Below, piece after piece: positions 8,412-17,156 of a stretch of 64,000 bases of DNA (within the stretch, counting starts at the first letter, position 1; each line of letters starts with the position of its first letter). A program made the translations under genes and the position numbers. This DNA comes from Aliidiomarina halalkaliphila (lineage in GTDB: Bacteria; Pseudomonadota; Gammaproteobacteria; Enterobacterales; Alteromonadaceae). Under the pieces are notes generated by a model. The model saw only the letters and a list, made by a program, of their open reading frames with translations. It searched no databases and was not told the origin of the DNA. The stretch is from NCBI RefSeq assembly GCF_007096385.1, contig NZ_VJWL01000001.1, positions 1,095,288 through 1,159,287 on the forward strand. The letters are read 5' to 3'.

Positions 8412-8794
8412 GACTCTAGCTCCATTAGCATGTTTGACGCGGTTGCGTGAACTTTCAGAATTGTACTTCTTAATCGTTGCAACTGACTCGCTGAAATATC
8501 CTGCATACTGTGCTCGAGCTCGGCGAACTCTTGCTCTAAGCTATTTGCCGTTATGCTGTCTGCATCTAAATGCAAGGTTCCCGCGGCAGACTTAAGCAGG
8601 TGCGCGATTCGTTTTACTTCGGTAATGCTGATTTTATTATGGTGATCTATAAGCAGTTCTGTGCGCGATGCATATTCTGAGGTTTCTGTTTTCACAGTGA
8701 GTAAGAAATCACTAACGAAATCTGAGTCGTTCTCAAAATCAGCAACTAGTGCACACAGAACTCTATGGATTTCTTTGTTCTTGGTACCAGTCAT
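8405..8794 (-). CDS. Hpt-like histidine phosphotransfer protein
   Basis: A 129-residue all-helical protein. The segment VKRIAHLLKSAAGTLHLD (about residues 60-77) fits the Hpt consensus HxLKGxAxxxG, with the phosphoacceptor His at AHLLKSAAG; a Ser replaces the usual Gly after Lys. It would shuttle phosphate between the receiver of the hybrid kinase and the receivers encoded upstream. It lies 28 bases after the REC-GGDEF-EAL gene and overlaps the degenerate EAL gene. The Hpt call rests on the single motif and the helical pattern. Confidence 0.72.
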   Translation of the reverse strand: MTGTKNKEIHRVLCALVADFENDSDFVSDFLLTVKTETSEYASRTELLIDHHNKISITEVKRIAHLLKSAAGTLHLDADSITANSLEQEFAELEHSMQDISASQLQRLRSTILKVHATASNMLMELESW

Positions 8795-8822
8795 TACCTA
8801 TTCCTTGATGCATATTCCCAAC

Positions 8823-10514
8823 TCATGAGTTACACCAGAACTTCAGCGGCTCCGGCCTGCCGTAGAAATACCCTTGACCTAGGCTAACATTGAGGTGCGT
8901 TAATGCTCTGTGTTCCTCTCTTGTTTCCACGCCTTCTGCGAGCAATTCTATATTTTCTAATCTGGTTAATAAGCAAAGGCTCTTTACGATGTTTCCAGCG
9001 CTCGAATCTGTAGCTAATCCCTGAATAAATACCCGATCTAGCTTTAATTTCTTCAACGGAATTTTTAATAAGTAATTTAGGTTCGCGTACCCTACGCCGA
9101 AATCGTCTAACACGAGAGGAAAGCCGTAAGATACAAGTGACGAAAGGTTGTTTTTCGCGACACCATGTAAATCAACGGCACCCGACTCGGTTATTTCAAT
9201 TTCTATACGGGAGGGATCAACACCGTGCTGTTTTGCCAATCTAACCACATCATCTGCAAAGGACCTTTCGCTTAACTGACGAGCAGAGACATTCACAGCA
9301 ACTGAGGTACGTTCTGGAAATGAGCGTAATGCAATAAAACACTTTTGAAAAACCGCAAGACCTATTTCGTGAACTTGCTCGCTATTTTCAAGAATTGGGA
9401 AAAGCTCTGCGGGGCTTACTGAGCCGAGACTGGGCGAACTCCAACGAAATAAAGCTTCGTATCCCACCACCGTATAAGTGCTGATATTAACTTGGGGCTG
9501 AAAATACATCTCAAATTGTTCTTGAAGCCTTTTGGTTTCAATTTCATGTCGGATCGAGTAAGCACGTTGTAGTGCTTGTTTAGCCGCTGGCGTATAACTA
9601 ATCGCATGATAACCTGAAGAACTTGACGCTAGATTGGCTGCCAAATCGGCATTCTGCTGCGCATTGGATAGGCCCTCTGGGCCTTCACTCAGTGCATACC
9701 CTAAGTTGAGCTGGATGAAGATGGATTCTTTACCAGTATTTACTCGCTTTGAGGCAACAGCCTTGATCTTACGCAGTATTTGTTCGACTTTTGCTTGCGA
9801 AGTGCCCGGGCAAATGAAGCAGAATTTTTTACTACTATAACGTGCGAGAAAAGACCCTACTGGTTGAATGCTCCGAAACCTCTCTGTTAAAGCAATAATC
9901 GCATAATCACCTACTTCCCAACCATACAAGTTATTAATAGTAGTAATGTTCGCGAGCTCAGCAGAAACGACGAAAAAATCCGCATGTTCCTGTGCCGGAA
10001 CCTTTTCAAAAAAAGTGAGAATACCGGCATAATTTGGCAGTCCGGTAAGTATATCTCTTGTGTAATCTGAATTTCGAGCCAGTAACCGACGCGCCTGCGT
10101 CACAGCGATTCTTGAGACAAGCGTTTTTGTATTGAATGGCTTCGTGATGATTTCTACAACACCTGCTGCAAACGATAGTTGAGCAACTGAGCTTTCATCT
10201 TGGTCAACTAATACTACTTTCGTTGAGTGAGCATAAACCTTGTGCTCATTTAAAAGAGTAATAATTTCGGGCGCCGCGAGGTTCTTCTGCGAGGTATCTA
10301 CAACGAATACGTCAATATTGCGATGACTATCAGCGAGAAAGTGAGTGAGTTCCTCCTTTGTACCGATGCACGTAACATCGTAGCCTTCTTTGCGAAGCAA
10401 CCACGAGTAAACCAGCATAGAAGCTGGGACGTCATCGATGATGACCGCTCGAATGGTTGGATAGCACGCTCGCGCATTTTCTATTTTGTTATTTTTATTA
10501 ATCTGCGATGGCAT
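8823..10514 (-). CDS. Receiver-GGDEF-EAL protein, likely c-di-GMP phosphodiesterase
   Basis: About 563 residues with three domains: a receiver (acid pair DD in AVIIDDVPASM, acceptor D in VFVVDTSQ, K in TKPFN), a GGDEF domain entered by DILTGLPNY whose active site is degenerate (RYSSKKF replaces GGDEF, so no cyclase activity is expected), and an EAL domain with intact motifs: YEALFRW, NVSARQL, EITESG, DDFGVGYANL, KLDRVFI and AEGVETREE. It should cleave c-di-GMP, with phosphorylation and perhaps GTP binding as control. A GTG eight codons upstream (10538) is an alternative start; neither start has a clear ribosome site. It follows the HTH-receiver gene. Confidence 0.88.
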   Translation of the reverse strand: MPSQINKNNKIENARACYPTIRAVIIDDVPASMLVYSWLLRKEGYDVTCIGTKEELTHFLADSHRNIDVFVVDTSQKNLAAPEIITLLNEHKVYAHSTKVVLVDQDESSVAQLSFAAGVVEIITKPFNTKTLVSRIAVTQARRLLARNSDYTRDILTGLPNYAGILTFFEKVPAQEHADFFVVSAELANITTINNLYGWEVGDYAIIALTERFRSIQPVGSFLARYSSKKFCFICPGTSQAKVEQILRKIKAVASKRVNTGKESIFIQLNLGYALSEGPEGLSNAQQNADLAANLASSSSGYHAISYTPAAKQALQRAYSIRHEIETKRLQEQFEMYFQPQVNISTYTVVGYEALFRWSSPSLGSVSPAELFPILENSEQVHEIGLAVFQKCFIALRSFPERTSVAVNVSARQLSERSFADDVVRLAKQHGVDPSRIEIEITESGAVDLHGVAKNNLSSLVSYGFPLVLDDFGVGYANLNYLLKIPLKKLKLDRVFIQGLATDSSAGNIVKSLCLLTRLENIELLAEGVETREEHRALTHLNVSLGQGYFYGRPEPLKFWCNS

Positions 10515-10592
10515 ATTACTTGGCTTTTTATTGAGCACAAAACCAATAATAACGCCATTTTCAGCATAATCAACAAAATTGTTAAAACTGTT

Positions 10593-11231
10593 TTATATGT
10601 CGCCAAACTTCTTTTGAGATACATCTAGAAATCCTGCGATGTATCCGCGCAAGAATGACCGATCGAGTGGCTTAGAAAGAATATTAACGTTAGTAAGCTC
10701 TGGTCGTTCTAAATCATTTTGTTCAAGCTTTGACCCCGTCACAATGAGCACGCAAAGTCGTGTAAGGTCTTTGTTATTTTTGATTTTTCGTAGCATTTCG
10801 TAGCCATTTACGTGAGGAATATCTAAATCGAGGACGAGTAAATCTGTTGGATGCTGTCCTAGATGAAGCAGTGCTTCAATACCATCTTTAGCATAAGCTA
10901 CGTCAATACGGTCGTGCATCGGTGCAAACGTGTGCTCGTAGATTTTAGTTGCCAGCGGATCATCTTCAGCTACTAGAATAGAAAGTTTACGATGAGGCTG
11001 TGTATATGCCATCGAGGTTTGGTGCTGCGATTTTACGAATTCTTTCTTATGTCCATCCATTCGCAACATAACGGATGCTTGATCGATTCGCCGATGTCCC
11101 CCGACGGTTTTCCAGGCAACTAACTCACCATTCTCAACCATTTGCTGAACGGTACCCACAGAGACGCCTAACATTCTAGCGGCCTGCGAAGTGCTCACAT
11201 AATCAACTTGAGTTTCGGCTTTGCTCGACAT
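10593..11231 (-). CDS. MerR-like HTH plus receiver regulator
   Basis: A 212-residue protein with an uncommon order: an excisionase/MerR-type winged HTH first (STSQAARMLGVSVGTVQQMVENGEL...KTVGGHRRI, about residues 12-50), then a receiver domain (about 80-205) with acid pair EDD in LVAEDDPLA, acceptor D in LLVLDLDIP, T in VTGS and K in LSKPLD. All receiver residues are present. It is probably the DNA-binding output of the phosphorelay encoded downstream. It is the first gene of the minus-strand cassette and starts at an ATG with GGAA upstream. Target promoters are unknown. Confidence 0.9.
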   Translation of the reverse strand: MSSKAETQVDYVSTSQAARMLGVSVGTVQQMVENGELVAWKTVGGHRRIDQASVMLRMDGHKKEFVKSQHQTSMAYTQPHRKLSILVAEDDPLATKIYEHTFAPMHDRIDVAYAKDGIEALLHLGQHPTDLLVLDLDIPHVNGYEMLRKIKNNKDLTRLCVLIVTGSKLEQNDLERPELTNVNILSKPLDRSFLRGYIAGFLDVSQKKFGDI

Positions 11232-11365
11232 TGTAGTTTCCAGTAGCTGGTTTTCCTATCAACCTAAAGTTTATGATTGCCGCTTTTAATACTTTATGCA
11301 AATTTTATACTTATACGCACAATGTATATTTTTGGATGACTACGTCCCCCTCTTTAACAATGAAA

Positions 11366-11600
11366 CCAACGCAGCGCGCTAGCCTAACCTTTACGCCCCA
11401 GGGGTGAAACCCAAACACTTACGCCCCAGGGGCGAACTCCAACAACTTCGCCCCAGGGGTGAAACTCATGTTTTGCGCTGTTTTCGTGAGCCGGGAAACC
11501 GCGACGCATGCCGCATAGCTGCTGGGATTTAACAGTTCCACCCCTGGGGCGGAACTGTTGTTTTCGGTGATCTCGGCGAGTTTCGCCCCTGGGGCGTAAG
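11366..11600. repeat. Family B cluster, five copies, plus one degenerate family A copy
   Basis: A degenerate family A site (CCAACGCAGCGCGC, from 11367) precedes family B cores at 11396, 11424, 11451, 11541 and 11586. The first two steps are short (28 and 27 bp, spacer deleted), then comes a 90-bp centre and a normal 45-bp step. The last core ends 12 bases before the stop of the next minus-strand gene. This fills the 375-base gap 11232-11606, apart from the promoter-side stretch before 11360. Confidence 0.88.
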
Positions 11601-11606
11601 TGTTGT

Positions 11607-12284
11607 TTATTTCACCAGGGCTTGGCGTACGAAGAGTTGGTTGCGGATGGTGACCACGTACTGCACGTCGGCAGGAACGTCGGTGTCGGACACGCAGGCT
11701 TCGCTGTCGGCGGCATCAGCAAACATTAAATGACGATGCTGTTCACTGTCGCGCCAGGCTAACCCGGCTTGCGGAAATTCGTCGGCGGGCCATTGGAAGC
11801 AGATGCGACCGTCGCTGCGCCACACGCGAATTGCATCAAGGGCGTCTTGATCGGTTTCTGGTGTCTGGTGTTGGGTAATTGCCAACAGCTCATCGGGCCC
11901 CATAAACACACGCAGGTTATAGATGTCTTTCACCGGCATGGTTACACTGAAGTTCTTACGTCCATTGTTTGAGCGTTCTTGCACATCAAAGGTGTACTGA
12001 TTACGCACGCCCTCGGCAGTTTCAGTAACAACAACATACATGCCTTCCGAAGCTCGCGCTGGTGAGCGCTGAGGGATTATATTGGTAAGCTGCGCACTAC
12101 TGCGATCTTCGCTAATGGAGCCGGTTAAGGTAAGGCTCTGCGCGTCTTCCAGCCATTCTGCGCTCGATTTCGACGGCTTATCGGTGTCGTAATTACCCAG
12201 TTGTTCGCTTGGGTCTTCACAGGCCGTGAGCAACCCGATGGCTGCTATCGCTCCGAGCAGCTTCATGCTTTGCGGTAAGTTCAT
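11607..12284 (-). CDS. Hypothetical lipoprotein, 225 residues
   Basis: Not recognised. The N terminus is a lipoprotein signal (MNLPQSMKLLGAIAAIG, lipobox LLTAC), so the mature protein is tethered to a membrane, probably the outer one (residue +2 is Glu). The remainder alternates short polar and beta-like segments: a linker (DTDKPSKSSAEW), then two or three beta-rich stretches such as YVVVTETAEGV and FSVTMPVKDIYNLRVF, ending with VPADVQYVVTIRNQLF. The ATG at 12284 has AAGGAG upstream and is preferred over the one six codons earlier. It lies about 220 bases downstream of the metzincin lipoprotein gene on the same strand. Confidence 0.75.
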   Translation of the reverse strand: MNLPQSMKLLGAIAAIGLLTACEDPSEQLGNYDTDKPSKSSAEWLEDAQSLTLTGSISEDRSSAQLTNIIPQRSPARASEGMYVVVTETAEGVRNQYTFDVQERSNNGRKNFSVTMPVKDIYNLRVFMGPDELLAITQHQTPETDQDALDAIRVWRSDGRICFQWPADEFPQAGLAWRDSEQHRHLMFADAADSEACVSDTDVPADVQYVVTIRNQLFVRQALVK

Positions 12285-12329
12285 ATTGTTCTCCTTGCTC
12301 ATATCCTGTTTGGGCTGCTACTAACACGC

Positions 12330-12450
12330 CCCAGTACCCAACGTATCGCGTTGATTCTCGCTTCGGGGTGGCCTGGGCCTCTCTACCAACGCGGTGCGTT
12401 GGGTACGATTATCATCTCGGCCTCGCTGCCAACGCGGTGCGTTGGGTACT
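12330..12450. repeat. Family A dyad repeats, three copies
   Basis: A degenerate copy at 12338-12354 (CCAACGTATCGCGTTGA) and two perfect copies with loop GGT at 12386-12402 and 12429-12445, each followed by GGTAC. They lie between two minus-strand lipoprotein genes, just beyond a terminator. Confidence 0.85.
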
Positions 12451-12463
12451 AATTTTAGTTTAG

Positions 12464-12490
12464 AAAAAAGGGGCGCGTTCGCACCCCCTT
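12464..12490 (-). terminator. Rho-independent terminator of the metzincin gene
   Basis: On the minus strand a GC-rich stem (AAGGGGGTGCG with CGCCCCTT, one bulge) is followed by six T residues. It begins 18 bases after the stop codon. Confidence 0.75.
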
Positions 12491-12507
12491 GTTTCGATCT
12501 TTACGTT

Positions 12508-15500
12508 CTACTGGCGACGATAATACAGCACTTGGGTGTCGTCTACTGGCGTATCGAGCAGTTGCGCTTCGCCGCGGAAGATCTGCACATGCTGAACTGA
12601 TTCCAGCGGCATATCAATATAGGCTTCAAAATAGCCGGTACCGGTGCCTTGCGTGGTGCTGTCTTCAATCACGCTGATTGGCACGCTAAATTGCTTGCCA
12701 GAGGCGTCGCTTGCCAAAATCGTGTACGGGCTGTTGCCATCCAATACAGCTGGCCGCGGCACTTCCATCATGCTGCGCACGACGGTGCCCTTGAACGGAT
12801 GCACTACACCGCTAATCCGCGTGACGGTGCCGGCGCTCTCGCCAAGTACATTGTTGTTAGCTGTGTCGCTCGCGGTTTCACCGCCTGTGGTGAACGACTG
12901 TGATGGTGCAAGCAATAGATAATCTTGCGCTTTTTCATACACCCAATCCGAGATGTGGCGTGGGCGACAGTAGCCCATGACATCTGCATGGTTGCTTGGC
13001 GAAATCAATTCGTCGTTATCGAGGTTCACCCCTACGCTACCAATTGAGCTTGGATTGTACGGGAAATCTGGCTCTGGGTTTGCTGGGTTACCACAATCGA
13101 TGTGACGAATTGAGAAGTTGTGCCCCATCTCGTGGCTGAAGGTGTCCATGCGATCGGCGCGGTCCCAGGTTACGCCCACGCGTCCTGGCACGAATGCGAC
13201 ACCCGCTGAGTTTCCACCCACTTCGTTGAAATCGAAGAATCCATGATAGTGGCTACCTTCAGATTCGCCGTCTGCTGCGCGTAAATCTTGTAGCTGATAA
13301 AGCAAGTCTGCGGCATCTTCAACATCGTCTTGATTGCGCACGGTATAGGCTGCGCGTCGACGTATCTCAATACGGCTTAGCGGCCAATGTACTTGCAGTT
13401 GCTCAATGATTGTTTCATCGTCTGGCACCACTGGCGTAACGCCGTTCATCACCATAGGTACAACCGTGATATACAACGGAATTTCCGGCGAGAACTTCGG
13501 CGTTTGCTCATGCACCACGTCGCCATCCATCAGCACGCGCACGGTGAGGCCATCTTGCATCCATTGCGCTGGCACTTCGGTATGGAACGAATTGCTCAAT
13601 GTACCGTGAACTTTGTTGCCGACTAATCCGTTCGGAGGTGTCATATCCAGCGTGGTGCTGTCGCCATTGAGGCTGAGCTCAAGGCGTCCGGTAGGAACGC
13701 TCGCGGCGGCTGGTCCAGCGATATGAGCACGGAACATGGCCGCACGATTAGGCACTAACAGCGGCGAGGTTTTTAACATCACCTGGCCCCAATCTGCGGT
13801 TTCAAAGCGAACGTCGTGCGCCACGCCATCTTTCTGAATACGTGGTGCATCGGCGCGATGCTGGGCATCCAAGCCGTCGTCGAACAACACGGTAACCCGA
13901 TAAGCCGACTGTGTGGCATTCACGGTGAGGTTGCCGGTGGTGTCGCACGGCTCAATCACTTCGTAAGGCACGCGCGCGGTTTGGTCGTAGAGGTCAAAAT
14001 GGATCTCGCAGGCCAAATCGCTTAAGTCCCCGTTCGAGCTCATGGTCCAGTCGATGTGAAGTTGGTCGTCGGCAAAAGATACCTCAACATCACCATCGAT
14101 ATTTGGGCGATAGTCGCCGCAATCGAAGCGAGTTTGACGGTTCAATGTGGCGACCGAATTTCCGCGCTCACGGAGCGTATCGATAGCACTTGCGGTGGCG
14201 CGGTGGGTGTTACTCATACAACCGAAACCCTGCACGTTTCCGTTTGTCATACCCGATGCCACCAACGGACGCAAATCGCGGACAGGCGTATCGTAGAACA
14301 ACACGGTGCGCAGATTGCTGTTATTTTCCAGTGGCTTAAGCGAGCTCACCTCGGTGTAGGAAAAAATCAGTGTTTGTAGGCTATCTTTGCCGGCAAGCGG
14401 CGTTAAATCGGTGACGCCAGTATCTTGAATACGCAGAGTCACAATAGGTAGCTCGGCGATTATATTTAGCGAGTTTACCGCGGTGTCGTTCACATTCAGG
14501 TTTGTGATCGGCAGGTCGCGCAGCGGGCTGAGGTTGCTCAGCTGACTGTTACGGAACAAGCTCAACGTGTGCAAATTAATCGCCGCTTCCATGCCTGCCA
14601 AGCTGATGATGCTCTTGTTATCGAGGTTGAGCGAGGTCAGGGTTTCCATGTCTTCGGCGGTAATGCTGTCACCCGCATCGCGACCGAAATGATCGAGCAG
14701 CGCGGATTCGAGGTTTTCATCGGCGAAGAAGATTGCTTCTTCATCGAGGAATCGAACGGTAACGGTACAGTCGCCGACGAGTGCGCCGGTGGTGTAGACA
14801 TCGCCTTCGAGGGTGCCGTCACAACCTGTTGCACCGCCGAGTTCGAAGCCATCGGCTGGGGTTAGGGTGAACGAGAAGGTATCGCCAAAATTGCCGCGCG
14901 CGCTTTCTGGATCCACGCTACCTTCGCCTTGGATGTCGACGCTGACGTCATAGAATACGTCTGGTCCTGGGGTTTCTGCGGTTACTGCGAGTTCGCAGTT
15001 CGCGTCCATTGGGGCGGTTTCGATGGTGAATGTTTGATCGCCAGTTTCAACGGGCTCTTCGGCGTTACAGCCGCTAACGTTGGTAATGCTGTAGTAAGGG
15101 TCGAGCTCGACGGTAAAGGTCACGGTTTCGCCGGCGTCGACGGTTTCGCTTTCTGGCGTAATCGAGCCGCCGCCTTCGAGGGTGGCGGATGCTGTGAACT
15201 GGATGCGACGTGCGGTGACGGTAACGGTACAGTTACTGCTAATTGCGCCTGTGGTGTAGGTGCCATCGCTATATGAACCGCCACAGCCGTGGGCGTTGTT
15301 GTGCTCGTAGCCGTCGTCGTAATCAATTGAAAATTCGGCGGTATTCCCGCTTTGTACGGTAGCGGACGCAGGGGTAATGGAAGCGCCGGTACCTGTAGTT
15401 GTGGATACGGTATAGCTTTGCGGGGTGTTGCCACCGCCGCCAGTGCCACCACCAGTGCCACCGCCACCTCCGGAACCACCACCGCCACATGCGGTGAGTA

Positions 15501-15546
15501 CGAGTAGCGCCACTGAACTGGCAATGAAAGGATAATACTTCTTCAT
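12508..15546 (-). CDS. Large leucine-rich-repeat metzincin lipoprotein
   Basis: A 1012-residue surface or periplasmic lipoprotein (lipobox LVLTAC followed by a Gly-rich linker, residues 20-40). Three tandem domains of 70-80 residues with paired cysteines (about 42-270; for example ITPASATVQSGNTAEFSI, ITPESETVDAGETVTFTV) resemble divergent InlB B-repeats. A leucine-rich-repeat block follows (about 280-440; LTSLNLDNKSI, LTPLAGKDSLQTL), then beta-rich domains, then a zinc protease: HEMGHNFSIRH (about 805-815), the metzincin HExxHxxxxxH site, with a likely Met-turn in DVMGYCRPRHISDW. The catalytic part recalls M66 (StcE/TagA-like) peptidases, which cleave mucin-type glycoproteins. The substrate here is unknown. 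The gene appears monocistronic. Confidence 0.85.
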   Translation of the reverse strand: MKKYYPFIASSVALLVLTACGGGGSGGGGGTGGGTGGGGNTPQSYTVSTTTGTGASITPASATVQSGNTAEFSIDYDDGYEHNNAHGCGGSYSDGTYTTGAISSNCTVTVTARRIQFTASATLEGGGSITPESETVDAGETVTFTVELDPYYSITNVSGCNAEEPVETGDQTFTIETAPMDANCELAVTAETPGPDVFYDVSVDIQGEGSVDPESARGNFGDTFSFTLTPADGFELGGATGCDGTLEGDVYTTGALVGDCTVTVRFLDEEAIFFADENLESALLDHFGRDAGDSITAEDMETLTSLNLDNKSIISLAGMEAAINLHTLSLFRNSQLSNLSPLRDLPITNLNVNDTAVNSLNIIAELPIVTLRIQDTGVTDLTPLAGKDSLQTLIFSYTEVSSLKPLENNSNLRTVLFYDTPVRDLRPLVASGMTNGNVQGFGCMSNTHRATASAIDTLRERGNSVATLNRQTRFDCGDYRPNIDGDVEVSFADDQLHIDWTMSSNGDLSDLACEIHFDLYDQTARVPYEVIEPCDTTGNLTVNATQSAYRVTVLFDDGLDAQHRADAPRIQKDGVAHDVRFETADWGQVMLKTSPLLVPNRAAMFRAHIAGPAAASVPTGRLELSLNGDSTTLDMTPPNGLVGNKVHGTLSNSFHTEVPAQWMQDGLTVRVLMDGDVVHEQTPKFSPEIPLYITVVPMVMNGVTPVVPDDETIIEQLQVHWPLSRIEIRRRAAYTVRNQDDVEDAADLLYQLQDLRAADGESEGSHYHGFFDFNEVGGNSAGVAFVPGRVGVTWDRADRMDTFSHEMGHNFSIRHIDCGNPANPEPDFPYNPSSIGSVGVNLDNDELISPSNHADVMGYCRPRHISDWVYEKAQDYLLLAPSQSFTTGGETASDTANNNVLGESAGTVTRISGVVHPFKGTVVRSMMEVPRPAVLDGNSPYTILASDASGKQFSVPISVIEDSTTQGTGTGYFEAYIDMPLESVQHVQIFRGEAQLLDTPVDDTQVLYYRRQ

Positions 15547-15713
15547 ACAGGCTTCCTTTTGTCATGTTCACGCGCGCGCCACGCCCGCAAATCTTCTTCA
15601 TCTACATGTTGTTGACATCATTTTTACAAATTTGGCCATTCATTGCACGCACCTAAATGTAACATCTTGTAAACATGGCAGTTCGATATTTGACCACCTC
15701 GGGTTCCGCTAAA

Positions 15714-16100
15714 CATTTACGCCCCAGGGGTGGAACTCACCTTTTCCGCTCTTTTCAACATTTACGCCCCAGGGGTGAAGTTCAGGTTCTCCGCTCTTTT
15801 CAACATTTACGCCCCAGGGGTGAAACTCACCTTTCCCGCTCTTTTCAACATTTACGCCCCAGGGGTGAAACTCACCTTTTCCGCTGCTTTCGAGCTCCGT
15901 CGAATTGCTCCCTATTCCGCAGCCGCTCTGAACTTCAACAGTTGTACCCCTGGGGCGAAACTGTTGTTTTAGCGGAGCTACGATTTTTGTACCCCTGGGG
16001 CGAAACTGTTGTTTTTGCCGAGCTACGATTTTTGTGCCCCTGGGGCGAAACTGTTGTTTTAGCTGAGCTACGATTTTTGTGCCCCTGGGGCGGAGTTGTT
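15714..16100. repeat. Family B cluster, eight copies (4+4)
   Basis: Cores at 15722, 15767, 15812, 15857, then 15947, 15992, 16037, 16082: every step is exactly 45 bp and the centre gap is exactly 90 bp. Left copies have CCCCAGGGG and right copies CCCCTGGGG, so the two arrays are inverted about the centre (GAGCTCCGTCGAATTGCTCC). The last core ends 10 bases before the fbpC stop. It fills most of the gap 15547-16100; the first 165 bases are the AT-rich leader side of the metzincin gene. Confidence 0.95.
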
Positions 16101-17156
16101 TTAGGTATCGCAGTAGCCGGCGGGGAAGAGGACAAGGTGGTCCATGTTGAGGCGTAGGCCAACTTCTTGATTTATTTGATATTCGTGGTGGGATGGGGCC
16201 ATACAAATGAGGTGGCTGCCGTCTTGCAGCTCAGCGGTGTATAAAAAGTGGGCGCCACGGAATCCGCGAGCGACAATTTTGGCGCGACGTTCGCTGCTTT
16301 CGTCAATCACAATATCGTCGGGGCGAATCAATACATCCACCGCTTCGCCTTCGGTACCGCGCGGCACGTCGTCGCCGTGCAGCAATCCGAGCACTGTATC
16401 GACTTTCAAATCCTCAGTGACTGAACCGTGCAACAGCACGCCGACGCCAATGAAATCCGCTACCAAATGGTGCGCCGGACGGTGATACAAGCCATAAGGC
16501 GTGTCCCACTGCAGCAAGCGTCCGTGATACATCACGCCGGCTTTGTCGGCGAGCGCAAAGGCCTCTTGTTGATCGTGGGTCACTAACAACGCGGTAATCC
16601 CCTCTTCTTTTAGCAACGCGCGCACTTCCGTGGCCAACGACTCGCGAAGCTCCGCATCAAGGGATGAGAACGGCTCATCGAGCAACAGCAACTGCGGCTT
16701 GGGCGCCAAGGCCCGAGCCAAGGCGATGCGTTGTTGCTGACCGCCACTTAATTGATGCGGGTAACGGGGGCCATACCCCGCCAAACCAACGTGCTCGAGC
16801 AGTTGATGCACCCGGCGTTTTTGCTCATCTTGCGACTGCTCGCGAATGCCAAAAGCGATGTTGTCGAACACGGTAAGATGCGGAAACAATGCGAAATCTT
16901 GGAACACCATACCGACGCCGCGCTTCTCCGGCGGCAGCAGTTGTGCTTGCGAGCTCACTAGCTTGCCATTGAGCTCAATACGACCGCCCTGCAAAGGCTC
17001 GAAACCCGCGATAGCACGCAATAATGTGGTTTTCCCGCAGCCGCTCGGCCCCAGCAGACAGCCGATTTCGCCCTCTTCTAAGGAAAGGGTAACGTCGTCG
17101 ACGATTGTGGTTCGGCCGAAGCCGACCTCAATTCCACTGAGTTTTAACAGGCTCAT
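16101..17156 (-). CDS. fbpC: Ferric iron ABC transporter, ATP-binding protein
   Basis: The 351-residue ATPase of a periplasmic-binding-protein ferric importer. Walker A is GPSGCGKTTLL, the Q-loop lies in VFQDFALFPHL, the signature is LSGGQQQRIALARAL, Walker B is LLLLDEPFSSLD, and the H-loop is LLVTHDQQEA. The C-terminal 110 residues form a regulatory OB-like extension (GTEGEAVDVLIRPDDI), as in FbpC/PotA-type subunits. The start at 17156 has AGGAGA a few bases upstream and overlaps the permease gene by 29 bases. It works with the permease and binding protein encoded upstream. Confidence 0.94.
   Translation of the reverse strand: MSLLKLSGIEVGFGRTTIVDDVTLSLEEGEIGCLLGPSGCGKTTLLRAIAGFEPLQGGRIELNGKLVSSQAQLLPPEKRGVGMVFQDFALFPHLTVFDNIAFGIREQSQDEQKRRVHQLLEHVGLAGYGPRYPHQLSGGQQQRIALARALAPKPQLLLLDEPFSSLDAELRESLATEVRALLKEEGITALLVTHDQQEAFALADKAGVMYHGRLLQWDTPYGLYHRPAHHLVADFIGVGVLLHGSVTEDLKVDTVLGLLHGDDVPRGTEGEAVDVLIRPDDIVIDESSERRAKIVARGFRGAHFLYTAELQDGSHLICMAPSHHEYQINQEVGLRLNMDHLVLFPAGYCDT

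Noticed and set aside
15714..16100. CRISPR array
   Set aside because: Spacing is regular, but spacers are near-identical within a cluster, clusters invert at the centre, 17 clusters are dispersed, and no cas genes are present.
15675..16206. Frames on both strands coding for 15-residue repeat proteins
   Set aside because: The same effect in the 4+4 array; equal openness on both strands argues against coding.
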